Source of the DNA: Paracoccus aminophilus JCM 7686
Lineage (GTDB): Bacteria > Pseudomonadota > Alphaproteobacteria > Rhodobacterales > Rhodobacteraceae
Direction of reading: 5' to 3'
DNA length: 64,000 nucleotides
Assembly: GCF_000444995.1 (NCBI RefSeq)
Contig: NC_022049.1
Span: forward strand, 124,001 to 188,000
The notes beneath the pieces were generated by a model. It did no database searches, had not been told where the DNA came from, and was given only the letters and a program-made list of their open reading frames with translations. The position numbers were made by a program, and so were the translations under genes. Positions 25,148-33,623 of the stretch are shown here, in pieces. Positions within the stretch are counted from its first letter, which is position 1. Every line of letters starts with the position of its first letter.

Positions 25148-26554
25148 ATGGCAGCGAGCGTTCGCGCTCACCCGTGGATGGGAAGTTCCGCGCCGGGTGT
25201 CATCGAAGACATGTTGCGCGAGATTGGCGCGGCCAGCGTCGCTGAGGTTTTTGAGCAAATCCCGCAGGATCATTTCCGAAAAAGCCTGCTAAATTTGCCG
25301 CCACAGCTGGGCTCTGAGATCGAGCTCAAGCGCGATCTTCTGAGTAAGCTGAAGAAGAACAAGAGTTGCGAGGACAATCTCAACTTCCTTGGTGCGGGCG
25401 TTTGGCAGCACCATGTCCCGGCGATTGTCGACGAGATTATCGGCCGCACCGAATTCGCGACCAATGTCTGGGGCAGCTATCAATCGGACCACGGGCGCAA
25501 TCAGGCTTGGTTCGAATTTGCCTCGCAACTCGGTGCACTTTTGAACCTCGATGTCGTGCAATTACCCGTCTATTCATGGGGTTGCGCGATTGGCCATGCG
25601 GCGCGGATGGCGGCTCGTCTGACCGGAAGGCGTAAAATTCTGGTGCCGCAATTCATGGACCCTGAGCGTCTCAGCGTCCTGCACAGCTATTGCCAGCCTT
25701 TGGAACTTGCAGGCGCGATCGAGATCATTTGCCTCGCCAACTCGACCCATACCGGCCAAATTGATCTGGCAGATCTGATCGCCAAACTTGGGCCTGATGT
25801 CGCGGCGGTTTACTTCGAAAATCCCGCTTACCTTGGTAATTTTGAAGCGAATGCTGCGGAAATTGCGCGGCTCGCGCGTGCTGCGGGCGCGGAAACCATC
25901 GTCGGCGTCGATCCTCTAAGCCTCGGCATCGTCAAGGCGCCGGGGGATTATGGCGCGGATATCGTGACCGGTCCGGTCCAGCCGCTTGGCGTGCATATGA
26001 ACTGCGGCGGTGGAGTTGGCGGCTTTATCGCGACCCGCGACGAAGAGCGCTATGTCCGTGAATATAATGGCTTTCTCGTCTCTATCGCCGAGACGCTCAC
26101 CCCGGGCCAATTCGGCTTCGGCCTAGCCTCCTCGCATCAGAACTCTTACGGTTCGCGCGAGCACGGCAAGGATTGGACCGGAAACTCGACCTATCTTTGG
26201 GCGATTGCGGGCGCGGTTTACATGAGCCTGCTTGGCCCCGAAGGTTTTGCGGAATTGGGTCGCCTGATCCTTGCGCGCGCGCGTCTTGCCGAAAAGCTGC
26301 TCGCCGAAATCGAGGGGGTCGAGATCCTTTGGCCGGCCTCGGGCTTCAAGGAATTCGTCGTCCGATTTGATGGCACCGGCCAGACCGTCGCGGAGATCAA
26401 CGCGCGCCTGCGCGCCAAGGGGATTTTTGGCGGTAAGGATCTATCAGGCGAAGGGCTCGGATTTGGACAATCCGCGCTTTTCTGCGTGACCGAGATCCAC
26501 ACGACCACCGATCTGCTTCGCTTGGCAGATACGCTGAAAGAGGTGCTGAAATGA
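25148..26554 (+). CDS. glycine decarboxylase P-protein subunit 1 homologue (GcvPA-like)
   Basis: 468 residues, GcvPA length. Fold-type I aminotransferase-like subunit with SSAPGVIEDMLREIGAASVAEVFEQIP at the N-terminus and ENLNFLGAG-like DNLNFLGAGVWQHHVP, both typical of GcvPA. The PLP lysine is on the PB partner. GGGGAGG precedes the ATG and the stop overlaps the PB start (ATGA), giving equal amounts of subunits. No GcvH, GcvT or lipoyl-related gene is nearby, so it may be a specialised decarboxylase rather than part of the housekeeping glycine cleavage system. Confidence 0.82.
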   Translation: MAASVRAHPWMGSSAPGVIEDMLREIGAASVAEVFEQIPQDHFRKSLLNLPPQLGSEIELKRDLLSKLKKNKSCEDNLNFLGAGVWQHHVPAIVDEIIGRTEFATNVWGSYQSDHGRNQAWFEFASQLGALLNLDVVQLPVYSWGCAIGHAARMAARLTGRRKILVPQFMDPERLSVLHSYCQPLELAGAIEIICLANSTHTGQIDLADLIAKLGPDVAAVYFENPAYLGNFEANAAEIARLARAAGAETIVGVDPLSLGIVKAPGDYGADIVTGPVQPLGVHMNCGGGVGGFIATRDEERYVREYNGFLVSIAETLTPGQFGFGLASSHQNSYGSREHGKDWTGNSTYLWAIAGAVYMSLLGPEGFAELGRLILARARLAEKLLAEIEGVEILWPASGFKEFVVRFDGTGQTVAEINARLRAKGIFGGKDLSGEGLGFGQSALFCVTEIHTTTDLLRLADTLKEVLK

Positions 26555-28086
26555 CCCGTTTGCCGCAATTTCACGCCGCGAAATGGGACGAACCGCTGGT
26601 GATGGAGCTGGGCCGCCCCGGCGCGCGCGGCCAGCTTTTCACGCTGCCCGATCCAGAGAGCGGGGTTGATACCGCTCTGCCCGAAGCGCTGTTGCGCAGC
26701 GATCGTCCCGCGCTTCCCGAGCTCACTGAATTCGAGGTACAGCGCCATTATCTCCACCTCAGCCAGATGACGCTTGGCATGATGGGGGTGAGCCTTTTTG
26801 GCACCTGCACCATGAAATATAATTCAAAAACCTCGGAGTTTGCGACGCTGCGCCCCGAGCTGGCCGAGCTTCACCCCTATCAACATCCCGAAACGCTACA
26901 GGGTGTTCTGGAGATCATGCATGATCTCGATGCGATTCTGCGCGCGCTTTCGGGCATGGATCAGTTCATCTTTCAGGCGGGCGGCGGCGCGGATGCGGCC
27001 TATACGATGGCCGCGGTCGCGCGCGCCTATTGGCAGGATCGCGGGATGCTGCATCAGCGCACCGAAATGGTGACCTCGATCCAGGCCCATCCCTGCAATC
27101 CGGCGACGGCGGCCTCGGCGGGCTTTACCGTCATCAACCTGCCGCTTGAGGAAAACGGCTATCCCTCGCTTGAGGCGCTGAAGGCCGCGGTCAGCGAGCG
27201 CACCGCGCTGATCATGATCAATAATCCCGATGATATGGGCATTTATAACCCGGAAATCCGGGAATGGGTGCGGGTTGCCAAGGAAGCCGGGGCGCTGTGC
27301 TTCTATGATCATGCCAATTTCAACGGCGTCATGGGCAAGCTTTCGGCGCGTGAACTGGGCTTTGATGCCTGTATGTTCATGCTCCACAAGACCTTCGGCG
27401 CGCCCAAAGCGGGTGGCGGTCCGGCGGTCGGGGCCTATGGCTGTTCGGCCGAATTGGCGCCCTATCTGCCCGCGCCCATCATCGCCAAATCGGGCGAGAC
27501 CTATGTGCTCGACGAGGACCGCCCCAAGTCTTGCGGCAAGATCCGTGAGTTCTGGGGCAATGTCCCTCAGGTGGTGAAAGCCTATGCCTGGGCGCGGGGC
27601 ATGGGCGCCGAAGGGATCAATTTGGCGTCAGATATTTCGGTCGTTGCCAACAATTATATGGATAAAAAGCTCGGCGAAATTTCTGGGCTGGCGCGCTCGA
27701 ACCCGGAGATCAGCCTCCGCCGAATGGAGATGACGCGCTGGTCGCTTCAGCCGCTTTATGAGGAAACCGGGGTCGACACATTCGCGGTCGCGAACCGCAT
27801 GGCCGATTATGGCATCGATCCCTATTGGATGAGCCATGAGCCGTGGCTCGTGCCGCAACCTTTCACGCCGGAGGCGGGTGAGCTGTGGTCAAAAGAGGAT
27901 ATCGACCTCTGGATCGCGGTTCTGGCCAAGGTTGTCGAGGAGGCGCGCGAGACACCCGAACTCGTTAAGACCGCGCCGCATAACCAGCCGATCGCGCAAG
28001 TGAAGGGCGAGGTTTTCGACGATCCCAGCCGGTGGGCCATGACCTGGCGCGCCTATCAGCGCAAGCGAGCCGCTGCCAAAGCCTAA
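26551..28086 (+). CDS. glycine decarboxylase P-protein subunit 2 homologue (GcvPB-like, PLP-binding)
   Basis: 511 residues. Conserved P-protein elements are GTCTMKYNSK (near 85-93), ELHPYQHPETLQGVLEIM and the PLP lysine K280 in MLHKTFGAPKAGGGP. Departures from canonical GcvPB include FQAGGGADAAYTMAA where QPAAGAHGE is usual, and HKTFGAPKAGGGPA in place of HKTFSTPHGGGGPG. These changes surround the active site, so substrate or acceptor may differ. It forms a heterotetramer with the PA-like protein by family analogy. The 3' end is followed by a 104-base gap with operators. Confidence 0.82.
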   Translation: MTRLPQFHAAKWDEPLVMELGRPGARGQLFTLPDPESGVDTALPEALLRSDRPALPELTEFEVQRHYLHLSQMTLGMMGVSLFGTCTMKYNSKTSEFATLRPELAELHPYQHPETLQGVLEIMHDLDAILRALSGMDQFIFQAGGGADAAYTMAAVARAYWQDRGMLHQRTEMVTSIQAHPCNPATAASAGFTVINLPLEENGYPSLEALKAAVSERTALIMINNPDDMGIYNPEIREWVRVAKEAGALCFYDHANFNGVMGKLSARELGFDACMFMLHKTFGAPKAGGGPAVGAYGCSAELAPYLPAPIIAKSGETYVLDEDRPKSCGKIREFWGNVPQVVKAYAWARGMGAEGINLASDISVVANNYMDKKLGEISGLARSNPEISLRRMEMTRWSLQPLYEETGVDTFAVANRMADYGIDPYWMSHEPWLVPQPFTPEAGELWSKEDIDLWIAVLAKVVEEARETPELVKTAPHNQPIAQVKGEVFDDPSRWAMTWRAYQRKRAAAKA

Positions 28087-28115
28087 GCTTTCAGGGGCGG
28101 GCAGGGCTCGCCCAT

Positions 28116-28153
28116 CGCACAGATGTCGCGGCAGTTTCGTGAACATCTGTGCG
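28116..28153 (+). promoter_or_regulatory. IclR-type operator pair, copy 3 (wider spacing)
   Basis: CGCAC-agat-GTCGC, ten bases, TGAAC-atct-GTGCG. Arms CGCACAGATGT and ACATCTGTGCG form an 11-bp inverted repeat. The two modules are 24 bases apart start to start, against 19 in the other copies. Confidence 0.6.
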
Positions 28154-28190
28154 CAAACCCCTTATTCTGACCCAAGACTGGAAACATCCC

Positions 28191-29030
28191 ATGACCGAGA
28201 TGACGGTTGCCGCGAGCACCTTTCCCTTTCTCTATTCGCATGATGGCCTTGGCGCGCTGAAACATCTGCGCGGCCTCGGCTATCGCGAGTTCGAGCTGAT
28301 GATCTTTCCGCCCCATTGCTGGCCGCGCGAAATGTCGGCCGAAACGCGCAAATCCTATGCCGATTGGCTGAAAGGCGAGGGCCTGCGGCTGACTTCGCTG
28401 TGCTATCCGCTGCTCGACAATAACCCGAATGGCGTCGATCAGCTGATGCGTCGATATACCTTGGATCGCTATAAGGAAGCGATTGATTTTGCAGCAGAAA
28501 CCTCGTGCCCCTATGTCGTCGCCATCCCGGGCCCGGTCAACAGCCTGATCAACCCGCCGCGCGAATGGATGCTGGAGTGGTTCGTTGAGGGCGTCACCGA
28601 GCTCGTCGCACATGCGCGCGGCACCGGCGTTCAGATCCTGCTGGAAAACGTGCCTTTCGCCTTCCTTCCGACCACGAAAGAAGTGGCCGAGGTCGCTGCG
28701 ATGATCGGCCCAGAGGTTGGAATTAACTTCGATATCTGCAATGCCGCCTTCATCAAGGAAGACCCGGCGGAGGCGATCCGGACCTATGCCAGCATGATCA
28801 AGAACGTCCATATCTCGGATTCGGGCTATGGCGAGTTCAAGCACGACCGTCTCGGCACCGGCATGGTCGATCCGGCTTCGGCGGCGGCAGCGCTGAAAGA
28901 GATCGGCTATCAAGGCGCGACCGTGATGGAAATCATCACCGATGCGCGCCAACCCGGCGTTGACCCGGATGGTGACATCCGGGCCTCTCATGCGATCCTG
29001 GCCGCAAGCGGCTGGGCGCCGCTCGGCTAA
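28191..29030 (+). CDS. TIM-barrel sugar-phosphate isomerase/epimerase family protein
   Basis: 279 residues starting MTEMTVAASTFPF; an upstream in-frame GTG at 28149 lies within the operator, so 28191 is chosen. AP-endonuclease-2/xylose-isomerase-like barrel: FELMIFPPHCWPREM, YVVAIPGPVNS, GVQILLENVPFAFLPTT with metal-binding Glu, GINFDICNAAF, NVHISDSG and VMEIITDA. Members isomerise keto-sugars, inosose or hydroxypyruvate-like substrates. Under the same operators as the GcvP-like pair, it implies a carbohydrate-like part in the substrate. Confidence 0.8.
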   Translation: MTEMTVAASTFPFLYSHDGLGALKHLRGLGYREFELMIFPPHCWPREMSAETRKSYADWLKGEGLRLTSLCYPLLDNNPNGVDQLMRRYTLDRYKEAIDFAAETSCPYVVAIPGPVNSLINPPREWMLEWFVEGVTELVAHARGTGVQILLENVPFAFLPTTKEVAEVAAMIGPEVGINFDICNAAFIKEDPAEAIRTYASMIKNVHISDSGYGEFKHDRLGTGMVDPASAAAALKEIGYQGATVMEIITDARQPGVDPDGDIRASHAILAASGWAPLG

Positions 29031-29031
29031 G

Positions 29032-29790
29032 TCAGATCAAACCGCCCTCGACCGGCAGAAGTGAGCCTGTCACGCCGGTCGAGGCATCGGAAGCCAAAAA
29101 ATAGACGGTATTCGCGACATTTTCTTCGGTCGCGATCTGGCGCATCATGGTCTGAGCGGCCAGCCCGTCGAGCGCCTCTTGCATGGTCGCGCCGCCGTTT
29201 TTCTCTCGTGTTTTCAAACGCTCAACCAGCGCCTCGGTTGCAATCGGACCAGGCGCCACGGCATTGACGCGGATGCCGCGCGGACCCAGATCATGGGCGG
29301 CGGCCTTCATAATCCCGACAACGGCATGTTTTGACGCCGTGTAAAGCACCTGCTGGGCCGCCGCGCGATAGCCATTGATCGAGGCCATCAGCACCGCCGC
29401 ACCATGGCGCGAGGCCGCCAGCGATTCGGCAAAGGCGCCGAGGGTGATCGCCGCACCCCAGACATTGACATCCATCACGCGCTGCCATTCTGCATAATCG
29501 AGCCCGTCGATCGCGCGCCACGGCGGCACCAGCCCGGCATTTGCCACCAGAATCGCGGTCGGACCGATCTCGGCGGCGAGGGTTTTCAGCTTGTCTTGCG
29601 CATCGCGCTGCGCCAGATCCAGCGCATGACCCTGCCAGCCCTCGGGCAGATCGTCCAAAGTGCCGGGCAGATCAAGGACATGGATCCGCGCACCCGCTGC
29701 CGCCAGCCGCAGCCCCACGGCGCGGCCCAAGCCCCGGCTTCCCCCGGTGATGACGGCGGTGCGGCCTTCAAGATCCTGTGCGGCAGTCAT
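29032..29790 (-). CDS. short-chain dehydrogenase/reductase
   Basis: 252 residues with NAD(P) loop TGGSRGLG, ANAG at the strand-4 motif (ILVANAG), catalytic S...YTASK and VNAVAPGPIATEA. It ends in GSLLPVEGGLI, as in FabG-like classical SDRs. AAGGA precedes the ATG. Convergent with the TIM-barrel gene (1 base between) and divergent from the hydroxyacyl-CoA-type dehydrogenase with the operator between them. Substrate unknown, probably a polyol or hydroxy acid. Confidence 0.87.
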   Translation of the reverse strand: MTAAQDLEGRTAVITGGSRGLGRAVGLRLAAAGARIHVLDLPGTLDDLPEGWQGHALDLAQRDAQDKLKTLAAEIGPTAILVANAGLVPPWRAIDGLDYAEWQRVMDVNVWGAAITLGAFAESLAASRHGAAVLMASINGYRAAAQQVLYTASKHAVVGIMKAAAHDLGPRGIRVNAVAPGPIATEALVERLKTREKNGGATMQEALDGLAAQTMMRQIATEENVANTVYFLASDASTGVTGSLLPVEGGLI

Positions 29791-29830
29791 TGCGTGGTTT
29801 CCTTCTTCTTGTTAGGAGTTCATCTATTCG

Positions 29831-29863
29831 CGCACAGTTGTGCGTAATATGAACAAACGCAAG
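29831..29863. promoter_or_regulatory. IclR-type operator array, copy 4
   Basis: CGCAC-agtt-GTGCG-taata-TGAAC-aaac-GCAAG. It sits in the 87-bp divergent region between the SDR and the hydroxyacyl-CoA-type dehydrogenase gene and could control both. Confidence 0.7.
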
Positions 29864-29877
29864 CAAAAGGTCGTGCC

Positions 29878-30855
29878 ATGTCGTCCATTGGCGATGCCGG
29901 ACAGCATCATCTTGTGAGAAAGCGTCACCTCGTGGTTCTGGGGGCCGGCTCGATCGGCATCTCTTTCGCTGCGGTTTTCCGCGATGCGGGCTGGTCGGTG
30001 AGCTTGGCCGATCCCGATGCGGACCGCCTTGGCGATGCGGCGTCGGGGATCGCTCTTCAGATCGCGGCGATCACCAGCGCCGGTCTGCTGCGCGGCGGCG
30101 CGGGTGAAATTGCCTTTACCGCCGATCCCTCGGACGCGCTGGCCCGCGCCGATCTGGTCATCGAATGCGGGCCCGAGCGGCTCGAGATCAAGCAGCAGAT
30201 CTTCGCGGATCTTCTGGCGAAAACCGGGCCGGAGTGCATCCTTGCGACCGCCTCTTCGGCGATTCCGGCCTCGCAGATTCTGCCTGATCCCGCCCAGCAA
30301 AGGCGCTGTCTTGTCGCCCATCCGGTCAATCCGCCTGCGGTCTTGCGCGTGATCGAGATTTGCCCCGCGCCCGGAACCGACCCCGCCGTCACCGCACGTG
30401 CGGGCGAATTTTTCGCGCAGGCGGGCTTTCACGCCGTGCTTTTGGGCCATGAGATCGAGGGCTTCGTGCTCAACCGCCTGCAAGGCGCGGTTCTGCGCGA
30501 GGCCTATCGGCTGGTCGATGAGGGCGTCGTCGATGTCGCGGGGCTTGAGGCGATCATGCGGCTGGGGCTTGCGCCGCGTTGGGCGCTCTCGGGGCCGTTC
30601 GAGACCGCCGAGCTGAACACCCCCGGCGGCATCCGCGCCCATGCCGCGCGCATGGGTCCGGCCTATGCCCGCATGGGGGCCGAGCGCGGCGAAGCCGTTG
30701 ATTGGCACGAGGCGCTGATCTCGCGCGTTGAGACCGAGCGCCGCGCCATGGTCGCCGCCGATGATCTCGCCGCGAAACGGGATTGGCGCGCGGCCTCGGT
30801 CGCGAAACTGGTGGCGGCACGCGATGCTTTGATGGGGCCGAATGATGAGCGATAA
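29878..30855 (+). CDS. 3-hydroxyacyl-CoA dehydrogenase-type NAD oxidoreductase (gulonate/carnitine dehydrogenase-like)
   Basis: 325 residues. N-terminal Rossmann loop VLGAGSIGISFAAVF with acidic end of strand 2 (LADPD), then ECGPERLEIKQQIFADL and HPVNPPAVLRVIEICP, then the helical C-terminal domain (FVLNRLQGAVLREAYRLVDEG, GPFETAELNTPGG). This is the single-domain group with lambda-crystallin/L-gulonate 3-dehydrogenase and carnitine dehydrogenase, which oxidise secondary alcohols of small hydroxy acids. Overlaps the next gene by 14 bases. Confidence 0.82.
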   Translation: MSSIGDAGQHHLVRKRHLVVLGAGSIGISFAAVFRDAGWSVSLADPDADRLGDAASGIALQIAAITSAGLLRGGAGEIAFTADPSDALARADLVIECGPERLEIKQQIFADLLAKTGPECILATASSAIPASQILPDPAQQRRCLVAHPVNPPAVLRVIEICPAPGTDPAVTARAGEFFAQAGFHAVLLGHEIEGFVLNRLQGAVLREAYRLVDEGVVDVAGLEAIMRLGLAPRWALSGPFETAELNTPGGIRAHAARMGPAYARMGAERGEAVDWHEALISRVETERRAMVAADDLAAKRDWRAASVAKLVAARDALMGPNDER

Positions 30856-32509
30856 GAGTTTTTCCTTCGATGGCCGCCGGATCGAAATCCGTTCGGGCCA
30901 GTCGATTGCCGCCGCGCTGACCGAGGCGGGCATTCGCAGTTTCCGCGAGACCGCCAAGGGCGAAAACCGCAGCATTTTCTGTGGGATGGGCGTCTGTCAG
31001 GACTGTCTGGTCACAGTCGACGGCCAGCCCAATCAGCGCGCCTGCATGACGCCCGCCAAGCCCGGGGCCGCGGTGCAGACGCAGATCGCGCTGCCCGAAC
31101 TTGGCGAGACCCGCGCGACGCCCCCTGTGGCCGAGGCGCGTCATCTCGCGCCGGATGTGCTGATTATCGGCGGCGGCGCGGCTGGACTTTCGGCGGCGAT
31201 CACCGCGCGCGTCAGCGGGGCCTCGGTCGTGCTTTTGGACGAGCGCAAGGTCGCGGGCGGGCAGTTTTTCAAGCAATCGGCCGAAGGTCCGGCACTTGAT
31301 CCGCAGCAGGCGGCGGGGGCCGATCTGATCGCCCGCGCCCGAGCGAGCGGCGCCGAAATCATCTCGGAAGCCGAGGTCTGGGGCGGCTTCGAGGGGCTCT
31401 TCTTCATCGCCGCGCAAAACGGCACGCCGCTGCTTCTGCGCCCGAAAACCGCGATCATCGCCACCGGCGCTTATGAGCGCCCGATCGTCGTGCCGGGCTG
31501 GACTTTGCCCGGCGTGATGACCTCGGGCGCGGCGCAGACGCTTTGGCGCAGCTATCGCACGCTGCCCGGCAAACGCATCGCGATCTGCGGCTCGGGGCCG
31601 CTGAATTTGCAGGTTGCGCAAGAGCTTGCGCAGGGCGGGGCAGAGATCGTGCTGATCGCCGAGGCGGGGATTGCGCCCTGGTCGAGCCCCGCGCAAGCGC
31701 TGGCTTTGGCCGCGGCAGATCCCGGCTTGACGCTCAAGGGGCTGCGGATGCTCGCCGGGCTGAAACGGCGCGGCGTGCCGATCCATTACGGCGCGCGCCT
31801 GACCCGGATCGACCCGCTGGCCGAGGGGCTTGAGGTCACTGTCACCACAGCCAATGGCCGCGAAACCGCGCAGGTCGATGCGGTTTTGATGAATGCGGGA
31901 TTTGATCCTCAGAACGAGCTCTTGCGGCTTTTGGGCGCCGAGATGCGCTATGACGCGGCGCGCGGGCATCTGTGCTGCCAGCGCGACGCGCAGGGCCAGA
32001 CCTCGGTCGCGGGGCTTTACGCCATCGGCGATTGCGCGGGTCTTGGCGGCGCGCCAGCCGCCATGGTCGAGGGCCGGATTGCGGGCCGGGCTGCGGCGCA
32101 AGCGGCGGGACATAGCGCGAGCGACAGCGCCGCCGATCAGCGCGCTTTGGCCCAGCACCGGCGCTTTCAGGCCAAACTTTGGGCCTTTCACGACATCGCG
32201 CCGCCGCCCGTCGCCACTCTGCCCGACGAGACCATCCTGTGCCGCTGCGAAGAGATCCGGCTCGGCCAGATCCGCGCGGAAATGGCCAGCACCGCCCACC
32301 CACATGCGGGCAATATGAAGCGCGCGACCCGCGTCGGCATGGGCCGCTGTCAGGGCCGTTATTGCGCGGCGACGATGGCGCGGATGGTCGCGGAGACCAC
32401 CGGCCAGCCGGTCGGAGACCGCTCGTATTTCGCGCCGCGCGTGCCGGTGAAACCCGTGGCGATTGCCACCATTCTTGCCGCTGAAAAGGCTCTGAACGAT
32501 GCGTCCTGA
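30842..32509 (+). CDS. amine/opine dehydrogenase alpha subunit: 2Fe-2S + FAD/NAD + BFD-like 2Fe-2S (fused HcnA-HcnB type)
   Basis: 555 residues with three parts. Residues 1-75 form a plant-type 2Fe-2S domain with C47, C52, C55 and C68. Residues about 105-420 are a pyridine-nucleotide-disulphide reductase fold with FAD loop GGGAAG (110-115) and second loop CGSGPLN (249-255). Residues 460-515 hold four cysteines (C467, C469, C503, C508) of a BFD-like cluster. This combines HcnA and HcnB in one chain, as in D-hydroxyproline, octopine/nopaline and HCN-synthase type dehydrogenases. Overlaps the beta-subunit gene by 11 bases. Confidence 0.87.
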   Translation: MMSDKSFSFDGRRIEIRSGQSIAAALTEAGIRSFRETAKGENRSIFCGMGVCQDCLVTVDGQPNQRACMTPAKPGAAVQTQIALPELGETRATPPVAEARHLAPDVLIIGGGAAGLSAAITARVSGASVVLLDERKVAGGQFFKQSAEGPALDPQQAAGADLIARARASGAEIISEAEVWGGFEGLFFIAAQNGTPLLLRPKTAIIATGAYERPIVVPGWTLPGVMTSGAAQTLWRSYRTLPGKRIAICGSGPLNLQVAQELAQGGAEIVLIAEAGIAPWSSPAQALALAAADPGLTLKGLRMLAGLKRRGVPIHYGARLTRIDPLAEGLEVTVTTANGRETAQVDAVLMNAGFDPQNELLRLLGAEMRYDAARGHLCCQRDAQGQTSVAGLYAIGDCAGLGGAPAAMVEGRIAGRAAAQAAGHSASDSAADQRALAQHRRFQAKLWAFHDIAPPPVATLPDETILCRCEEIRLGQIRAEMASTAHPHAGNMKRATRVGMGRCQGRYCAATMARMVAETTGQPVGDRSYFAPRVPVKPVAIATILAAEKALNDAS

Positions 32510-33623
32510 TTTTCTGGTCATTGGTGCGGGGATTTCCGGGCTGATGTCGGCGATCCATCTGGTCGAAAGCGGGGCGCGCGTCGCTCTGGTCGATTCGGGC
32601 GAGAATGCGGGCACTTGGGCCAATGCGGGCAGCCTGCATGTGCAGATGCAAAGCCGGTTCATGCGGCTTTATCCCGATCAGGTGCCGCAGGTCGAAGCCT
32701 CGCTGCCGCTTTATGCCGCCGCCGCCGAGGAATGGATCGCGCTCGATGCGCGTCATGGCTCGTTCGAGCTGGTGCGCAAGGGTGGGCTGATGGTGGCCGA
32801 GGGCGCCGCACAATTGGCCTTTCTGGAAAAGAAGGCGCGGCGCGAGGAAGAGCTTGGCCTCTCGGTCGAGATCCTTGACCGCGCCCAGTTGGACCAGATC
32901 GCGCCCTTTCTGGGCGATCAGATCGTGGGGGCCGAGATCTGCCACAATGAGGGCAAGCTCAACCCGTTGATTGCCAATGCGAAACTGCGCGCCTATGCGG
33001 CGAGCCTTGGGCTGACGATCCTCACCGACCGCGTGCTCTCGCTTGAAGATCACGGCAGCCATATCTGCGCGATTGGCGCGGCGGGGCGCTATGAGGCCGC
33101 CGAGGTCATCGTCGCCGCCGCTTGGGGCGCGGGCGAGGTCGTCGCGGGTCTGGGCGTCAACATCCCCTCGAAACCCGAGCCGCTGCATATGAACATCACC
33201 GAGGCCGCCGCGCCCCGGATCGGCCATTTGATCCAGCACGCGGAACGCTCGATCACACTGAAACAACTCAGTCAGGGCCAGATCGTCATTGGTGGCGGCT
33301 GGGCGGCCGAGGATCGGGGCAGGGGGATGCCGCCGGGGGTGCTCGCGGGCTCGTTTCTGGGCAATGTCGGGCTGGCGGCGCAGCTGGTGCCCTCGCTTGG
33401 CGGGCTGCGCGTGATCCGCACTTGGGCGGGGATGAATACGACGATCGACGGCGCCTCGGTGATCGGGCGGTTGCCCCGCCATCCGCGCATCATCACGGCC
33501 TTGCCCGGAGATGCGGGCTATACGCTTGGGCCGCTGGTCGCGCGCATGGCAGTGGCGATTGCGACGGGGCAGACCCCGCCGCAGGACGCCGCGCCCTATA
33601 GCCCGGCGCGGTTCGCGATCTGA
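32499..33623 (+). CDS. amine/opine dehydrogenase beta subunit (DAO-family FAD oxidoreductase, HcnC/OoxB-like)
   Basis: 374 residues. FAD loop FLVIGAGISGLMSAIHL at the N-terminus with acidic strand end (LVDSGE), and C-terminal TWAGMNTTIDGASVIGRLP...ALPGDAGYTLGPLVA, typical of DAO/sarcosine-oxidase-like proteins. In this family the DAO subunit oxidises the substrate C-N bond and electrons pass to the iron-sulfur partner and the membrane chain. Candidate substrates are N-substituted amino acids (opines), D-hydroxyproline or glycine derivatives. The stop codon abuts the convergent IclR gene. Confidence 0.86.
   Translation: MRPDFLVIGAGISGLMSAIHLVESGARVALVDSGENAGTWANAGSLHVQMQSRFMRLYPDQVPQVEASLPLYAAAAEEWIALDARHGSFELVRKGGLMVAEGAAQLAFLEKKARREEELGLSVEILDRAQLDQIAPFLGDQIVGAEICHNEGKLNPLIANAKLRAYAASLGLTILTDRVLSLEDHGSHICAIGAAGRYEAAEVIVAAAWGAGEVVAGLGVNIPSKPEPLHMNITEAAAPRIGHLIQHAERSITLKQLSQGQIVIGGGWAAEDRGRGMPPGVLAGSFLGNVGLAAQLVPSLGGLRVIRTWAGMNTTIDGASVIGRLPRHPRIITALPGDAGYTLGPLVARMAVAIATGQTPPQDAAPYSPARFAI

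Noticed and set aside
30554..32662. 702-codon minus-strand frame
   Set aside because: Shadow of the iron-sulfur/FAD subunit, which has all cofactor motifs.
30842..33623. Calling these genes a hydrogen cyanide synthase (hcnABC)
   Set aside because: The domain set is shared with opine and D-hydroxyproline dehydrogenases; nothing in the sequence singles out HCN formation.
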